Below, in pieces: positions 27,501 through 35,276 of a DNA stretch of 64,000 nucleotides; positions within the stretch are counted from its first letter, which is position 1; every line of letters starts with the position of its first letter. The stretch is from an uncultured Alistipes sp. (lineage in GTDB: Bacteria; Bacteroidota; Bacteroidia; Bacteroidales; Rikenellaceae). The position numbers and the translations under genes are program-made. Under the pieces are notes generated by a model that was not told where the DNA came from, did not search any database, and saw only the letters and a program-made list of their open reading frames with translations. The stretch is from contig CAJUAV010000001.1 in the NCBI GenBank assembly GCA_910584485.1, forward strand, positions 248,001 to 312,000, in the 5' to 3' direction.

Positions 27501-27718
27501 TTCTCACGTGCGTATTCGGCATGCTGCCGCTCGTCTTCTCGCACGGTGCGGGCGCCAACGGCAACTCGACCCTCGGTACGGGCGTCGTGGGCGGCATGAT
27601 CGTCGGTACGCTGGCGCTGCTCTTCCTGGTGCCGATGCTCTTCATCGTCTTCCAGACCTTGCAGGAGAAGATCAAGCCGATCCGGTTCGAAACGGCCGAA
27701 GAGGTCAAAAACGAGTAA
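24572..27718 (+). CDS. RND multidrug efflux permease, AcrB/HAE1 family
   Basis: 1048 residues, full length. N-terminal FIERPVLASVVSIVIVIAG and VEQYPDIAPPTVMVRATYPG are typical. Proton-relay aspartates lie at about 404-405 in GTVVDDAIIVVEAVQARFD, with the partner Lys in LSKTAILITEYAADRR. Twelve membrane helices and two large periplasmic loops are visible. It drives proton-coupled export of hydrophobic compounds, with the flanking adaptor and outer-membrane genes completing the tripartite pump. Confidence 0.98.
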   Translation: MNLKNFIERPVLASVVSIVIVIAGIVGLFSLPVEQYPDIAPPTVMVRATYPGASAETIQKSVIVPLEEQINGVENMMYISSTASSGSAAITIVFRQGTDPDMAAVNVQNKVAIASSLLPAEVTKIGVMTMKRQTSMLRVISTYSPDDRYDENFISNYVKINIEPRIKRIQGVGEAFTLGSDYSMRIWLKPEVMAQYRMMPSDITYALAEQNIEAAAGSLGANSENVFQYTLRYKGRLTTPEEFGEIVIRSTADGQVLHLKDVADIELGSESYDYKGFLNGHVGITTMIMQTAGSNATQVVEEIDAMLDEVRKEMPEGLDVTGVMSVNDFLYASIHEVIKTLLEAFILVVLVVYVFLQDIRSTLVPSIAILVSLIGTFAFLSLAGFSINLLTLFALVLAIGTVVDDAIIVVEAVQARFDAGYRSSKLATVDAMSGISSAIITSTLVFMAVFIPVSMMSGTSGVFYTQFGITMAVAVGISAVNALTLSPALCALLLKPYLTETGETKDNFAAHFRKVFNTAFTAVLNKYKFGALAFIKHKWLMWGTLAAALAGLVLLMNNTKTGLVPDEDQGTVMVQVSAVPGSTLHETDQIMQTVARRIQSIPQVEKVMQVAGYGLMAGAGPSYGMCIIRLKNWEERPDKADAVSAVIGQIYGRTMDIKNAQLFAIAPPMITGYGTSTGFEMHLQDKTGGSINDFYNTYLRYIAALNRRPEIQMAYSSFNINFPQYVFDIDAAQAKRANVSPSDILSTLSSYFGSAYVSNINRFSKVYRVTMQADQKYRLDPASLNNIYIRNAAGEMAPASQFVTMHKVYGPETLNRFNLYNSIAINGSAADGYSTGDAINAIREVAEEVLPRGYGYDFSGLTREETTTGNNTAIIFGICILLIYLILSALYESYLIPFAVILSVPCGLLGSFLLAKVLGMENNIYLQTGIIMLIGLLSKTAILITEYAADRRRAGMTLSQAAISAAKARLRPILMTVLTCVFGMLPLVFSHGAGANGNSTLGTGVVGGMIVGTLALLFLVPMLFIVFQTLQEKIKPIRFETAEEVKNE

Positions 27719-27731
27719 CGAGACTACGCAT

Positions 27732-29093
27732 ATGAAGAAAACGATCATCACGATATGCCTGGCAGCCGGACTGGTCGGCTGCGGCATCTACAAACCCTAC
27801 AACCGCCCCGAGGTCGAGACCGACGCGCTCTACGGCGCCGTCGAGGCGTCGGAGAGCGAATCGCTCGGCGACCTGCCGTGGCGCGAACTCTTCACCGATC
27901 CGCAGTTGCAGGAGCTCATCGCGCGGGCGCTGGTCGAGAACACCGACCTGCAAAGCGCCAAGCTGAAGATCGACGAGGCGGAGGCCGCCCTGCAGACGGC
28001 GCGGCTGTCGTACCTGCCGAGCATCAACCTCGCTCCGCAGGGTGCGCTGTCGAGCTTCGACGGCGCGACGCCGACCAAGACCTATCAGCTGCCCGTGACG
28101 GCGGCCTGGCAGATCGACCTCTTCGGCGGCATCACGAACCAGAAGCGCCAGGCCCGCGCCGCCTACGAGCTCTCGAAGGCCTACGAGCAGGCCGTCAAGA
28201 CGCAGCTCGTGGCAGGGGTGGCGAACCTCTACTACACGCTGCTGATGCTCGACGAGCAGGTGCGCATCACGGCCGCCACGGCGACCGTATGGCGCGAGGT
28301 CATCGAGAAGGCGCAGGCGATGAAGGAGGCGGGCATGCTCACCGAAGCGGCCGTCTCGCAGTACGAGGCGACCTACTATGCGGTCCTCTCGTCGGAGCGC
28401 GACCTGGGCTACCAGCGCACGACGGTCGAGAACTCGCTCTGCTCGCTGCTGGCCCTGACGCCGCAGCCGATCGCCCGCGGCACGCTCGCCGCGCAGCAGA
28501 TGCCCGAGGAGCTGCTCGTAGGGCTGCCCGCACAACTGCTCGACAACCGCCCCGACGTCCGCATCGCCGAATTCACGCTCATGCGCGCCTACTACGCCAC
28601 GAGTGCGGCCCGCTCGAAGCTGTGGCCCTCGATTTCGCTCAGCGGATCGGCGGGCTGGACGAACAACGGCGGCATGCGCATCGTCAACCCGGGCGAAATG
28701 CTCTTGAGCGCCGCAGGGTCGGTGCTGCAACCGATCTTCAACGCACGCGCCAACCGCAACCAGCTCAAGATCATGAAGGCGCAGCAGCAGGAGGCCGAAC
28801 TCTCGTACCGGCAGACGCTGCTCAACGCGGGCGCCGAGGTGAACAACGCCCTCGCACAGTGCCAGGCGGCCCGCGCCAAGCGCGAGTACCGTGCCCGTCA
28901 GGTCGATGCGATGGAGCGCGCGATCGTCAGCACGGAGCTGCTCATGCAGTACACCTCGACGACCTACCTCGAGGTGCTGACGGCGCGTCAGTCGCTCCTG
29001 TCGGCCGAACTGGCGCAGGTCGCCGACCGCTTCGACGAGCTGCAAGGGGTCGTGAACCTCTACCAGGCGCTCGGCGGCGGCCGCGAGGAGTAG
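27732..29093 (+). CDS. RND efflux outer-membrane channel, TolC/NodT family lipoprotein
   Basis: 453 residues with a lipobox (GLVGC, Cys17). Two OEP repeats are visible: LPWRELFTDPQLQELIARAL, with TDLQSAKLKIDEAEAALQTA, and VRIAEFTLMRAYYATSAARS. The conserved RPDVR (LLDNRPDVRIAE) is present. It forms a trimeric channel across the outer membrane and periplasm. It is the last gene of the efflux operon (13 nt after the permease), followed by a terminator. Confidence 0.96.
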   Translation: MKKTIITICLAAGLVGCGIYKPYNRPEVETDALYGAVEASESESLGDLPWRELFTDPQLQELIARALVENTDLQSAKLKIDEAEAALQTARLSYLPSINLAPQGALSSFDGATPTKTYQLPVTAAWQIDLFGGITNQKRQARAAYELSKAYEQAVKTQLVAGVANLYYTLLMLDEQVRITAATATVWREVIEKAQAMKEAGMLTEAAVSQYEATYYAVLSSERDLGYQRTTVENSLCSLLALTPQPIARGTLAAQQMPEELLVGLPAQLLDNRPDVRIAEFTLMRAYYATSAARSKLWPSISLSGSAGWTNNGGMRIVNPGEMLLSAAGSVLQPIFNARANRNQLKIMKAQQQEAELSYRQTLLNAGAEVNNALAQCQAARAKREYRARQVDAMERAIVSTELLMQYTSTTYLEVLTARQSLLSAELAQVADRFDELQGVVNLYQALGGGREE

Positions 29094-29117
29094 CCCTCCG
29101 CACGACTTTTCATACCG

Positions 29118-29153
29118 AACCGCGGTACTCTTTCACAGGGTACCGCGGTTTTC
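29118..29153 (+). terminator. Terminator of the efflux operon
   Basis: Perfect 11-bp stem AACCGCGGTAC / GTACCGCGGTT followed by TTTC. Confidence 0.88.
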
Positions 29154-29167
29154 TTCGCCTAAATCAC

Positions 29168-29175
29168 TACCTTTG
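29168..29175 (+). promoter_or_regulatory. -7 box of metX-hom
   Basis: TACCTTTG with a leader of about 18-20 nt before the metX ATG. There is no room for a SAM riboswitch. Confidence 0.65.
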
Positions 29176-29198
29176 CGGGAAACTCCGGAACTATCGCG

Positions 29199-30212
29199 AT
29201 GCAAATTTACCGACACGGTCCTTTTCGGCTCGAATCGGGCACGACGCTGCCCGATCTGCAAATCGCCTATCACACCTACGGGCGACTCAACGCGCGACGC
29301 GACAACGTCGTCTGGGTCTGCCATGCGCTGACGGCCAATTCGGACGTCGCCGACTGGTGGCCGCACACGGTCGAGGAGGGGCGTTTTCTGGACCCCGCCG
29401 ACCGCTTCGTCGTCTGCGCCAACATCCTCGGCTCGCACTACGGAACGACGGGGCCCCTCTCGATCGATCCCGCAACGGGCGAACCCTGGTACGGCACCTT
29501 TCCCGCCTGCACGATCCGCGACATGACGGCGGCGCACCGCGTGCTGGCCGAAGCGCTCGGCATCGACCGCATCGCCGCCCTCATCGGCAGCTCGGTAGGG
29601 GGCTTTCAGGCCGTCGAATGGGCCGTCGAGGAGCCTGCGCGCTTCGATCGGCTGGTGCTCATCGCCACCGCGGCGAAGGCCTCGCCCTGGACGATCGCCA
29701 TCGACCAGACGCAGCGCATGGCCATCGAGGCGGACGCCTCGTTCGGCGAGCGCCGCCCCGACGCAGGGATGCGCGGCATGGCGGCGGCCCGCGCGCTGGG
29801 GCTGCTGACCTACCGCGGATCGCTCGGCTACAACCTCACGCAGCAGGACCGCGAGGAGGCCCCCGCGCAGCACCGTGCGGCGACCTACCAGCAGTACCAG
29901 GGCGAGAAGCTCTGCCGCCGCTACAACGCCTACTCCTACTACGCGATCCTGAACGCCTTCGACACGCACGACGTCGGCCGCGGACGGGGCGGGGTAGCGG
30001 CCGCCCTCGGCCGCATCGAGGCGCAAACGCTGCTCGTCGGCATCACGTCGGACATCGTCTTCACACCCGCCGAGATGCGCGAGCTGCAAGGGCTGATCCC
30101 GGGCAGCCGCTACGAAGAGATCGACTCGCCCTTCGGCCACGACGGCTTTTTGGTCGAGCACGAACAACTGAACCGCATTCTCTATCCGTTCCTTCATACC
30201 GTACAACCATGA
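29199..30212 (+). CDS. metX: Homoserine O-acetyltransferase (MetX family)
   Basis: 337 residues. An alpha/beta-hydrolase with nucleophile Ser132 in GSSVGG, Asp285 in GITSDIVFTP and His314 in FGHDGFL, and the MetX features YHTYG near residue 25 and LGSHYGTTGP. It acylates homoserine with acetyl-CoA for methionine synthesis in the cytoplasm. MetX-family members can use succinyl-CoA instead, so acyl donor choice is inferred. It overlaps the homoserine dehydrogenase gene by 4 nt, placing substrate production and use in one operon. Confidence 0.94.
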   Translation: MQIYRHGPFRLESGTTLPDLQIAYHTYGRLNARRDNVVWVCHALTANSDVADWWPHTVEEGRFLDPADRFVVCANILGSHYGTTGPLSIDPATGEPWYGTFPACTIRDMTAAHRVLAEALGIDRIAALIGSSVGGFQAVEWAVEEPARFDRLVLIATAAKASPWTIAIDQTQRMAIEADASFGERRPDAGMRGMAAARALGLLTYRGSLGYNLTQQDREEAPAQHRAATYQQYQGEKLCRRYNAYSYYAILNAFDTHDVGRGRGGVAAALGRIEAQTLLVGITSDIVFTPAEMRELQGLIPGSRYEEIDSPFGHDGFLVEHEQLNRILYPFLHTVQP

Positions 30213-31420
30213 GCAACATCAACATCGGCCTCTTCGGCTTCGGCGTCGTGGGGCAGGGGGTCTTCGAGGTCATCCGCAAATCGAAGAACGCCCACGCCGA
30301 AATCGTCAAAATCTGCGTCAGCGACCGCACGAAGCCCCGCCGCACGGCGGTCGACCCCGCCTTGCTGACCGAGCGGGCGGAGGAGATCCTCGACAACCCG
30401 CGGATCGATCTGATCGTCGAGGTCATCAACGACGCCGAGGAGGCCTACCGCATCGTCCGCACGGCGCTGCTGAAGGGCATTCCCGTCGTTTCGGGCAACA
30501 AGGCGATGCTGGCGAAGCACCTGCCCGAGCTGATCGAAATCCAGCAGACGCACGACGTGGCGCTGCTCTACGACGCGTCGTCGTGCGGTTCGATTCCCGT
30601 GATCCGCAACCTCGAGGAGTACTACGACAACGACCTGCTGCTGGAGGTGAAAGGCATCCTGAACGGCTCGTCGAACTACATCCTCTCGCGCGTCTTCGAC
30701 CACGAGGAGGCCTACGACGACGCCCTGCAGCAGGCACAGGAGCTCGGTTTCGCCGAAAAAGACCCCTCGTTCGACATCGAAGGGTTCGACTCGCTCTTCA
30801 AGCTGGTCATCATCACGGTCCACGCCCTGGGCACCTACGTCGCCCCCGAGCGGATCTTCACCTACGGCATCTCGACGATCCACGATGCGGATATCCGCTA
30901 CGCCCGCGAAAAGGGGGTCAAGATCAAGCTGGTGGCGCAGGTGGTCAAGGTGAGCGACGAGCACTTTACGATGTTCGTCATGCCCGAGTTCGTCGAGCCG
31001 AGCAAATACATCTACAGCGTCGACGACGAATACAACGGCGTGGTGATCCGCGGCGAATGCTACGACCGCCAGTTCATGTTCGGCAAGGGGGCGGGATCGC
31101 TGCCCACGGCCTCCTCTATTTTGAGCGACGTGATGGCGCGCCTGCACAACTACCGCTACGAATACAAGAAACAGCACTACCTGCAAAAGCCCGCCTACAC
31201 GACCGATCTGTCGCTGAAGATCTACGTGCGCTATTCGCAGACGAACATCCTGCACGTGCTGCATTTCGAACACATCCACGAGCAGTACGTGAGCGACGAG
31301 AGCAACTACGTGATCGGCACGATCCGCCTCTCGGAGCTGATCGAGAAGCGCGACCGCCTGCGGGCCCCCGACCTCTTTTTGGCCAACCTGCCGATCTTCT
31401 TCCTCGATCGCGACCGTTAA
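30209..31420 (+). CDS. hom: Homoserine dehydrogenase
   Basis: 403 residues. N-terminal Rossmann motif IGLFGFGVVGQGVFE, VVSGNKAMLAKHLPEL, catalytic-domain KGILNGSSNYILSRV and AEKDPSFDIEGFDSLFKLVI, whose Glu/Asp and Lys form the active site. The C-terminal 90 residues end RVRY-like strands but do not form a classic ACT domain. It reduces aspartate semialdehyde to homoserine with NAD(P)H. Translationally coupled to metX (ATGA) and closed by a very strong terminator. Confidence 0.95.
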   Translation: MSNINIGLFGFGVVGQGVFEVIRKSKNAHAEIVKICVSDRTKPRRTAVDPALLTERAEEILDNPRIDLIVEVINDAEEAYRIVRTALLKGIPVVSGNKAMLAKHLPELIEIQQTHDVALLYDASSCGSIPVIRNLEEYYDNDLLLEVKGILNGSSNYILSRVFDHEEAYDDALQQAQELGFAEKDPSFDIEGFDSLFKLVIITVHALGTYVAPERIFTYGISTIHDADIRYAREKGVKIKLVAQVVKVSDEHFTMFVMPEFVEPSKYIYSVDDEYNGVVIRGECYDRQFMFGKGAGSLPTASSILSDVMARLHNYRYEYKKQHYLQKPAYTTDLSLKIYVRYSQTNILHVLHFEHIHEQYVSDESNYVIGTIRLSELIEKRDRLRAPDLFLANLPIFFLDRDR

Positions 31421-31464
31421 AACGAAAAGCGGCTCCCTTTTTCGAAAGGGAGCCGCTTCGTTTT
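31421..31464. terminator. Bidirectional terminator between hom and the FISUMP lipoprotein
   Basis: AAGCGGCTCCCTTT and AAAGGGAGCCGCTT pair perfectly (14 bp) around a TTCG loop, flanked by AACGAA / TTCGTTTT, so T runs exist in both directions. Confidence 0.95.
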
Positions 31465-31481
31465 CGGAGCGCAGGCGCGCG

Positions 31482-32918
31482 TTAGCGCTTCTTCACGCAG
31501 CGTACCGAGAGACCGTTCGCGGGGGTCAGCTTCAGATCGGTGCGCAGGCCGCTCTGCTTCGGGTCGCTCTTTTTGAACCAATAGCAGAAGACCGTCGCGG
31601 CACCCGCTTCGTCCGTCGCCCAGTTGTATCCGACCCACGGCTGCGCCTCGTCGGCGACGCTGCGCACCGGCAGCGACTCGTCGAAGAGGTTCTGGATCGT
31701 GCCGTCGGCATAGATGCGGCGGCCGGCCGCAAAGTAGAACGAGGGGCTGACGCCGTTCGTGAGGGTCCAGCCGTATTTCTTTTCGTAGCTCTCCGCCTCG
31801 GCCGTCAGATCGTCCGCAATGCGCAGGTCGGCGAACGCGGCCGCGGGAGCGACCTCCCAGCCGCTCGGGCAGGGGTTGTTGACCGCCTTCCAGCCGTTCG
31901 CCTGACCGTTCACGGCGTCGGCATCCTTGAGCCAGGCCGCATCGCCCGCCTTCGTGGTGAGGAAGTGGAGCGGATGGGCATCCGTATAGGCGAAGGTCCC
32001 CGTCTCGGCGCTCAACGCGACCATGCCGATGCGCACCGTGTTGCTGTCGCCGTCGTAGAGCGAGAGCGACGTGCCGCGCGAAGCGAGCCAGTCGGAGGGA
32101 CCGACGAAGGGATCCTTGCGGCCCCACTGGTAGTAGAGACCGTAGGAGTTCCAGATTTCGTCCTTGTCGGCGTTGCCGTTCTGCAGGGCACCCAGCTGAC
32201 GGCTCATGACGCGGTAGTCGCCGTAATCGAGCGCATCGGCCTCGGGATCGTAGTCGGTGATCCACACGTGCCAGCTCCACAGCAGGTTGTCCTGGTCGTC
32301 GTAGGCGCCGATCAGGGCATTGCCGCGCTTGACGATCGTCTCGTCGTCGCTGTCTTCGACCACGAAGAAGGAGACTTTGCCGTTATCGAGCGCGAGGTAG
32401 CGCAGCAGATTCATCGAGGTCTGCCAGATGACGGCGACGCGGGCGGTCGCGACCTTCGAGCCGTCGCCCTTGCGCGTCGCATCGAAGAGGTATTGCGCAT
32501 TGGGGCGGTTGGCGATGTAGCAGTTCGCGGGGGCATCGCTTTGATCGATCACGGGCGTGTCGAGCGAGACGAAGAGGGAGGCCGAAACGGCCTCGCCGCC
32601 GTAGGTCATGCCGCGCAGGACGATCGAGCCCGTCGACTTGGCCTCCGTATCGTCGGCCGCGGGAGCCTTGACGGTCATCGTCATGGGTTCCGCCGCGGTA
32701 TTGAGTTCAGGCTTTTCCCAGCCCGTCGGCACGCTCGATACGCTGTAGGAGGCGATGTTGACGCCCGAAAAGACGACCGTAGCCGTCTCGCCGCGCTTCA
32801 GAAACAGCGCCTTCTGCGCATAGGCCACCGAGCCGTCCTTGTCGTCCTTGCTGCAGGCGACCGCCACTGCGGCCGTCAGAAGCGCCGCCAGGCAGATTCG
32901 CAGGATTTCTTTCATCAT
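31482..32918 (-). CDS. FISUMP-like Bacteroidales surface lipoprotein
   Basis: 478 residues with a lipoprotein signal (VAVAC, Cys22) followed by SKDDKDG. Residues about 30-130 form a BACON/Ig-like beta domain (LFLKRGETATVVFSGVNIAS). The C-terminal part contains the FISUMP hallmarks NNPCPSGWEVAP and WGRKDPFVG, and ends GLSVRCVKKR. Such proteins are abundant in Alistipes and Bacteroides and include fimbrillin-associated and surface adhesin-like proteins. No enzyme motif is seen. Its upstream region is a four-unit repeat array with promoter elements. Confidence 0.85.
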   Translation of the reverse strand: MMKEILRICLAALLTAAVAVACSKDDKDGSVAYAQKALFLKRGETATVVFSGVNIASYSVSSVPTGWEKPELNTAAEPMTMTVKAPAADDTEAKSTGSIVLRGMTYGGEAVSASLFVSLDTPVIDQSDAPANCYIANRPNAQYLFDATRKGDGSKVATARVAVIWQTSMNLLRYLALDNGKVSFFVVEDSDDETIVKRGNALIGAYDDQDNLLWSWHVWITDYDPEADALDYGDYRVMSRQLGALQNGNADKDEIWNSYGLYYQWGRKDPFVGPSDWLASRGTSLSLYDGDSNTVRIGMVALSAETGTFAYTDAHPLHFLTTKAGDAAWLKDADAVNGQANGWKAVNNPCPSGWEVAPAAAFADLRIADDLTAEAESYEKKYGWTLTNGVSPSFYFAAGRRIYADGTIQNLFDESLPVRSVADEAQPWVGYNWATDEAGAATVFCYWFKKSDPKQSGLRTDLKLTPANGLSVRCVKKR

Positions 32919-32949
32919 ATGTTCGTCGGTTCTTAAGATTCAAACGTTG

Positions 32950-33198
32950 CAAAGATACGCATAAGCGAGGGCAAAAGCAAGCTCGCTTGCATTTTGCCGA
33001 GCGGGAGTATCTTCGGCGCAGTCAAAGATACGAAAAGTCGAGAGCAGAAGCAAGCCGCAGGCTTGATTATGCCGAGACGACGTATCTACGGCGAAGCCAA
33101 AGATACGAATAAGCCGAGCGCAAATGCAAATTTATTTGCGATTTGCCGAGCGGGAGTATCTTGGACACCGTCAAAGATACGCATAAGCCGCGTGCCAA
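32950..33198 (-). repeat. Tandem ~74-bp repeats carrying leftward promoters
   Basis: Four units begin with CAAAGATA at 32950, 33023, 33098 and 33172 (TATCTTTG on the minus strand). Units 1-3 carry CAA (TTG) 20, 20 and 21 nt further right (32978, 33051, 33127), making three full consensus promoters aimed at the FISUMP lipoprotein gene; in unit 4 the spacing is 16. Each of the first three units also holds a small palindrome (for example GCAAGCTCGCTTGC) and a CCGAG(C/A) segment. No gene is supported in 32919-33529. Confidence 0.85.
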
Positions 33199-33436
33199 AA
33201 CGAATCCTGGGCGCCGTCCAAGATCACTTCAAAGCGGGATAAACCCCGCAATCGGCCCGCCGATCGGGTATCTGCACGCAATAAACGGTTGAAAGCGATT
33301 TTTATTGTCCGAATCGAACGGAATCGGCTTTTGCCCGGAGCGGACGGCAGTCGGGTAGCAGGTCCTGCAACCGAACCCGCAGCCGAGCGGAGACTGCAAG
33401 CCCCCGTACCAATCAAGTTCGATCGCGGAGCGATCG

Positions 33437-33468
33437 GCGGGCCGCTGCTTCGCCCTGCGAAAGCCCGC
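33437..33468. repeat. REP-like hairpin, reverse orientation
   Basis: GCGGGCC ... GCTTCGC ... GCGAAAGCCCGC, preceded by CGATCGCGGAGCGATCG (33420-33436), which is the second hairpin of the element in inverted order. Confidence 0.75.
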
Positions 33469-33529
33469 ATATCGCATCCGCTCCGGCATCCCCCATTCGC
33501 AAGCTCCGAACTCCGAAGCCCCGGACGTC

Positions 33530-34819
33530 CTACCGGCACAAAAACGCCACGTACTCCTCGATCGCCTGCCGACAGACGGGGCAGAAGGCCTCGACCCCGC
33601 GGAAACTGTTCATCAGACACCGCTGTGCGGGACGGTAAATGCCCTGCGCCGCATAGCCGCCGCCCTCGAACAATCCGACCCGCTCCGCATAGCGCTCCGT
33701 GGCGGGGGTCGGCACGGGGGTTCCCTTTTCGAGCAGCCCTTTCCAGATCCGCTTGCGGTCGAAATCGACGCGCGTCGTCAGGTTCGGCTCCCACGGCTCG
33801 ACCCCTTTGTCGTACATCGTATCGTCGTAGGCCGTCGTCCCGACATACTCGTCGCCGAGCCCCATGAGCAGGTGGCCGAACTCGTGGATGTAGATCTTGC
33901 CCGTGAAGCCCGGGTTGTGGGCCGCGCTGATGCCGTAGAAATTGAAGATGCCGCCACCGCCGTATTTCTGCGTGTTCGACAGAACGTATATGTACTCGTA
34001 GGGCACGTGCGCCGCCAGGTCGCGCAGCCGCTGCTGGTCGCTCACCGTCTGGTAGCGCTCCGAGCCGAAGGTGTCGAAATTGGCCTTGCAGGCGGTGCTG
34101 CGCCAGATGCCTTCGCTCGGGATCGTCACCCCCGAATCCTCCGACGGAGCCCACACGGCGCGGATGTTGAAGCGGTCGCGCAGCCGGTCGTAGGGGGCGT
34201 AGACGAACATCGCCTCGGCGAAGCGGCGGCAGGCCTCCTCGAATTTCGCCCGCTCGCCCGCGGCATACCCTTCGGGCAGCAGCACGATGTCGACCCGACG
34301 GTCGGGCGCCCCGTTGTAGAGGACGTCGAAGGTCGCATGACGCGGCGTAAAGGGCTCGATGAAGGGATCTTCGGGGTCGATCCGCTGCTCGTACCGCTTT
34401 TCGAAGACCCCCGCGCCGTTGCGGGCGAAGAATTCGATGCGGCAGGGGTGCTTCGGATAGGGGAAGACGACCGCCTCGGGGTAGGAGCGGACGATGCGCG
34501 TCGCCTCCTCCGTCTGCTGCCACTCGTTGAAGAGGGTACAGTAGCCGCGCGAGTAGATGGCGCGTTCGCTCTTCAGGTCGACGATGCGGAAGAACTGGTT
34601 GCCCAGCCCCGTCGTGTCGAGCAGCGACCGCTTCGAACCGCCCCAGTGGGGTTCGGCCTTCAGGCGGTCGAAACAGTAAAACTCGGAGCGGCTGTCGCCT
34701 CCGTGGCGGTAGTCGAACCGCATCGTGCGATCGAAGAAGAAATCCCCGAAGGTCACCTCCTGTGCCGCAGCCGCCACGAAACAGAGGCTGCACAGCACAC
34801 TTAAAAAGCACTTTTTCAT
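33530..34819 (-). CDS. Secreted M64 family (IgA-peptidase-like) zinc metallopeptidase
   Basis: 429 residues from ATG 34819, with a signal peptide (KKCFLSVLCSLCFVAAAAQ). The zinc site HEFGH (312-316) is followed by LLMGLGDEYVG, where the Asp is the likely third ligand, matching peptidase M64. The N-terminal ~140 residues are a beta-rich domain. The region VLLPEGYAAGERAKFEEAC and ASTPFY-like loops are typical of the family. It probably digests extracellular or host proteins. It starts 4 nt after the MmcQ-like gene. Confidence 0.93.
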   Translation of the reverse strand: MKKCFLSVLCSLCFVAAAAQEVTFGDFFFDRTMRFDYRHGGDSRSEFYCFDRLKAEPHWGGSKRSLLDTTGLGNQFFRIVDLKSERAIYSRGYCTLFNEWQQTEEATRIVRSYPEAVVFPYPKHPCRIEFFARNGAGVFEKRYEQRIDPEDPFIEPFTPRHATFDVLYNGAPDRRVDIVLLPEGYAAGERAKFEEACRRFAEAMFVYAPYDRLRDRFNIRAVWAPSEDSGVTIPSEGIWRSTACKANFDTFGSERYQTVSDQQRLRDLAAHVPYEYIYVLSNTQKYGGGGIFNFYGISAAHNPGFTGKIYIHEFGHLLMGLGDEYVGTTAYDDTMYDKGVEPWEPNLTTRVDFDRKRIWKGLLEKGTPVPTPATERYAERVGLFEGGGYAAQGIYRPAQRCLMNSFRGVEAFCPVCRQAIEEYVAFLCR

Positions 34820-34823
34820 ATCG

Positions 34824-35204
34824 TTACACATTTTCGAAAAGCAACGTTTCGCGCACGCGCTTCGGCAGCGCCGCCACCACCCGTTCGTACGAGCCGCGCA
34901 CGAGCTCCCGCAGCATCGCATCCGTCGCCTCGCCCTGCAGCGAGCAGGAGATCCAGTGGCGTTTGTTCATGTGGTAGGCGGGACCGATGCCGTCGCAGCA
35001 GGCCTGCCATTCGGCCGCGCGGTCGGGATCGCACTTGACGTTGCAGCGGTCGAAGCGGTCGACGTTGAAGAAGCAGAACCATTTGCCCGCCACCTCGAAG
35101 ACCAGCAGGCCGCGGTCGTACGCCGAGACCGCCTTGCCGAACGGCATCTTCTCGCAGGCCCCGGGCAGCGAAAGACAGTAATCGCGAAACTCCTCGATAT
35201 TCAT
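34824..35204 (-). CDS. MmcQ/YjbR family protein
   Basis: 126 residues, all within the YjbR fold: MNIEEFRDYCLSLPGACEKM, PFGKAVSAYD, KWFCFFNVDRFDRCNVKCDP, GPAYHMNKRHWISCSLQGEA. The family is DNA-binding-like (CyaY-like fold) but has no settled function. It precedes the M64 peptidase gene by 4 nt, a pairing without obvious functional logic. Confidence 0.93.
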   Translation of the reverse strand: MNIEEFRDYCLSLPGACEKMPFGKAVSAYDRGLLVFEVAGKWFCFFNVDRFDRCNVKCDPDRAAEWQACCDGIGPAYHMNKRHWISCSLQGEATDAMLRELVRGSYERVVAALPKRVRETLLFENV

Positions 35205-35216
35205 CGTCCAAAACAA

Positions 35217-35253
35217 TAAAAAAGGCATGCCCGAAAAGCGTTCGGGCATACCT
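35217..35253 (-). terminator. Terminator of nfeD-floA
   Basis: On the minus strand GGTATGCCCGAA pairs with TTCGGGCATGCC, followed by TTTTTTATT, 24 nt past the floA stop. Confidence 0.9.
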
Positions 35254-35276
35254 TGCGTCGGAATCCTCCCGAAAAG

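Noticed and set aside
25223..27787. 854-residue antisense ORF across the RND permease, and similar long antisense ORFs (for example over 27705-29045 and 57222-59906).
   Set aside because: High-GC third-position bias creates long open frames opposite real genes; products are Arg/His/Asp-rich without family features.
29094..29198. SAM riboswitch before metX.
   Set aside because: Only a terminator and a promoter box fit in the 105 nt; there is no room for the aptamer.
32950..33198. CRISPR or minisatellite without function.
   Set aside because: Units are diverged between marks and carry promoter elements at fixed spacing, so a regulatory repeat is the better reading.
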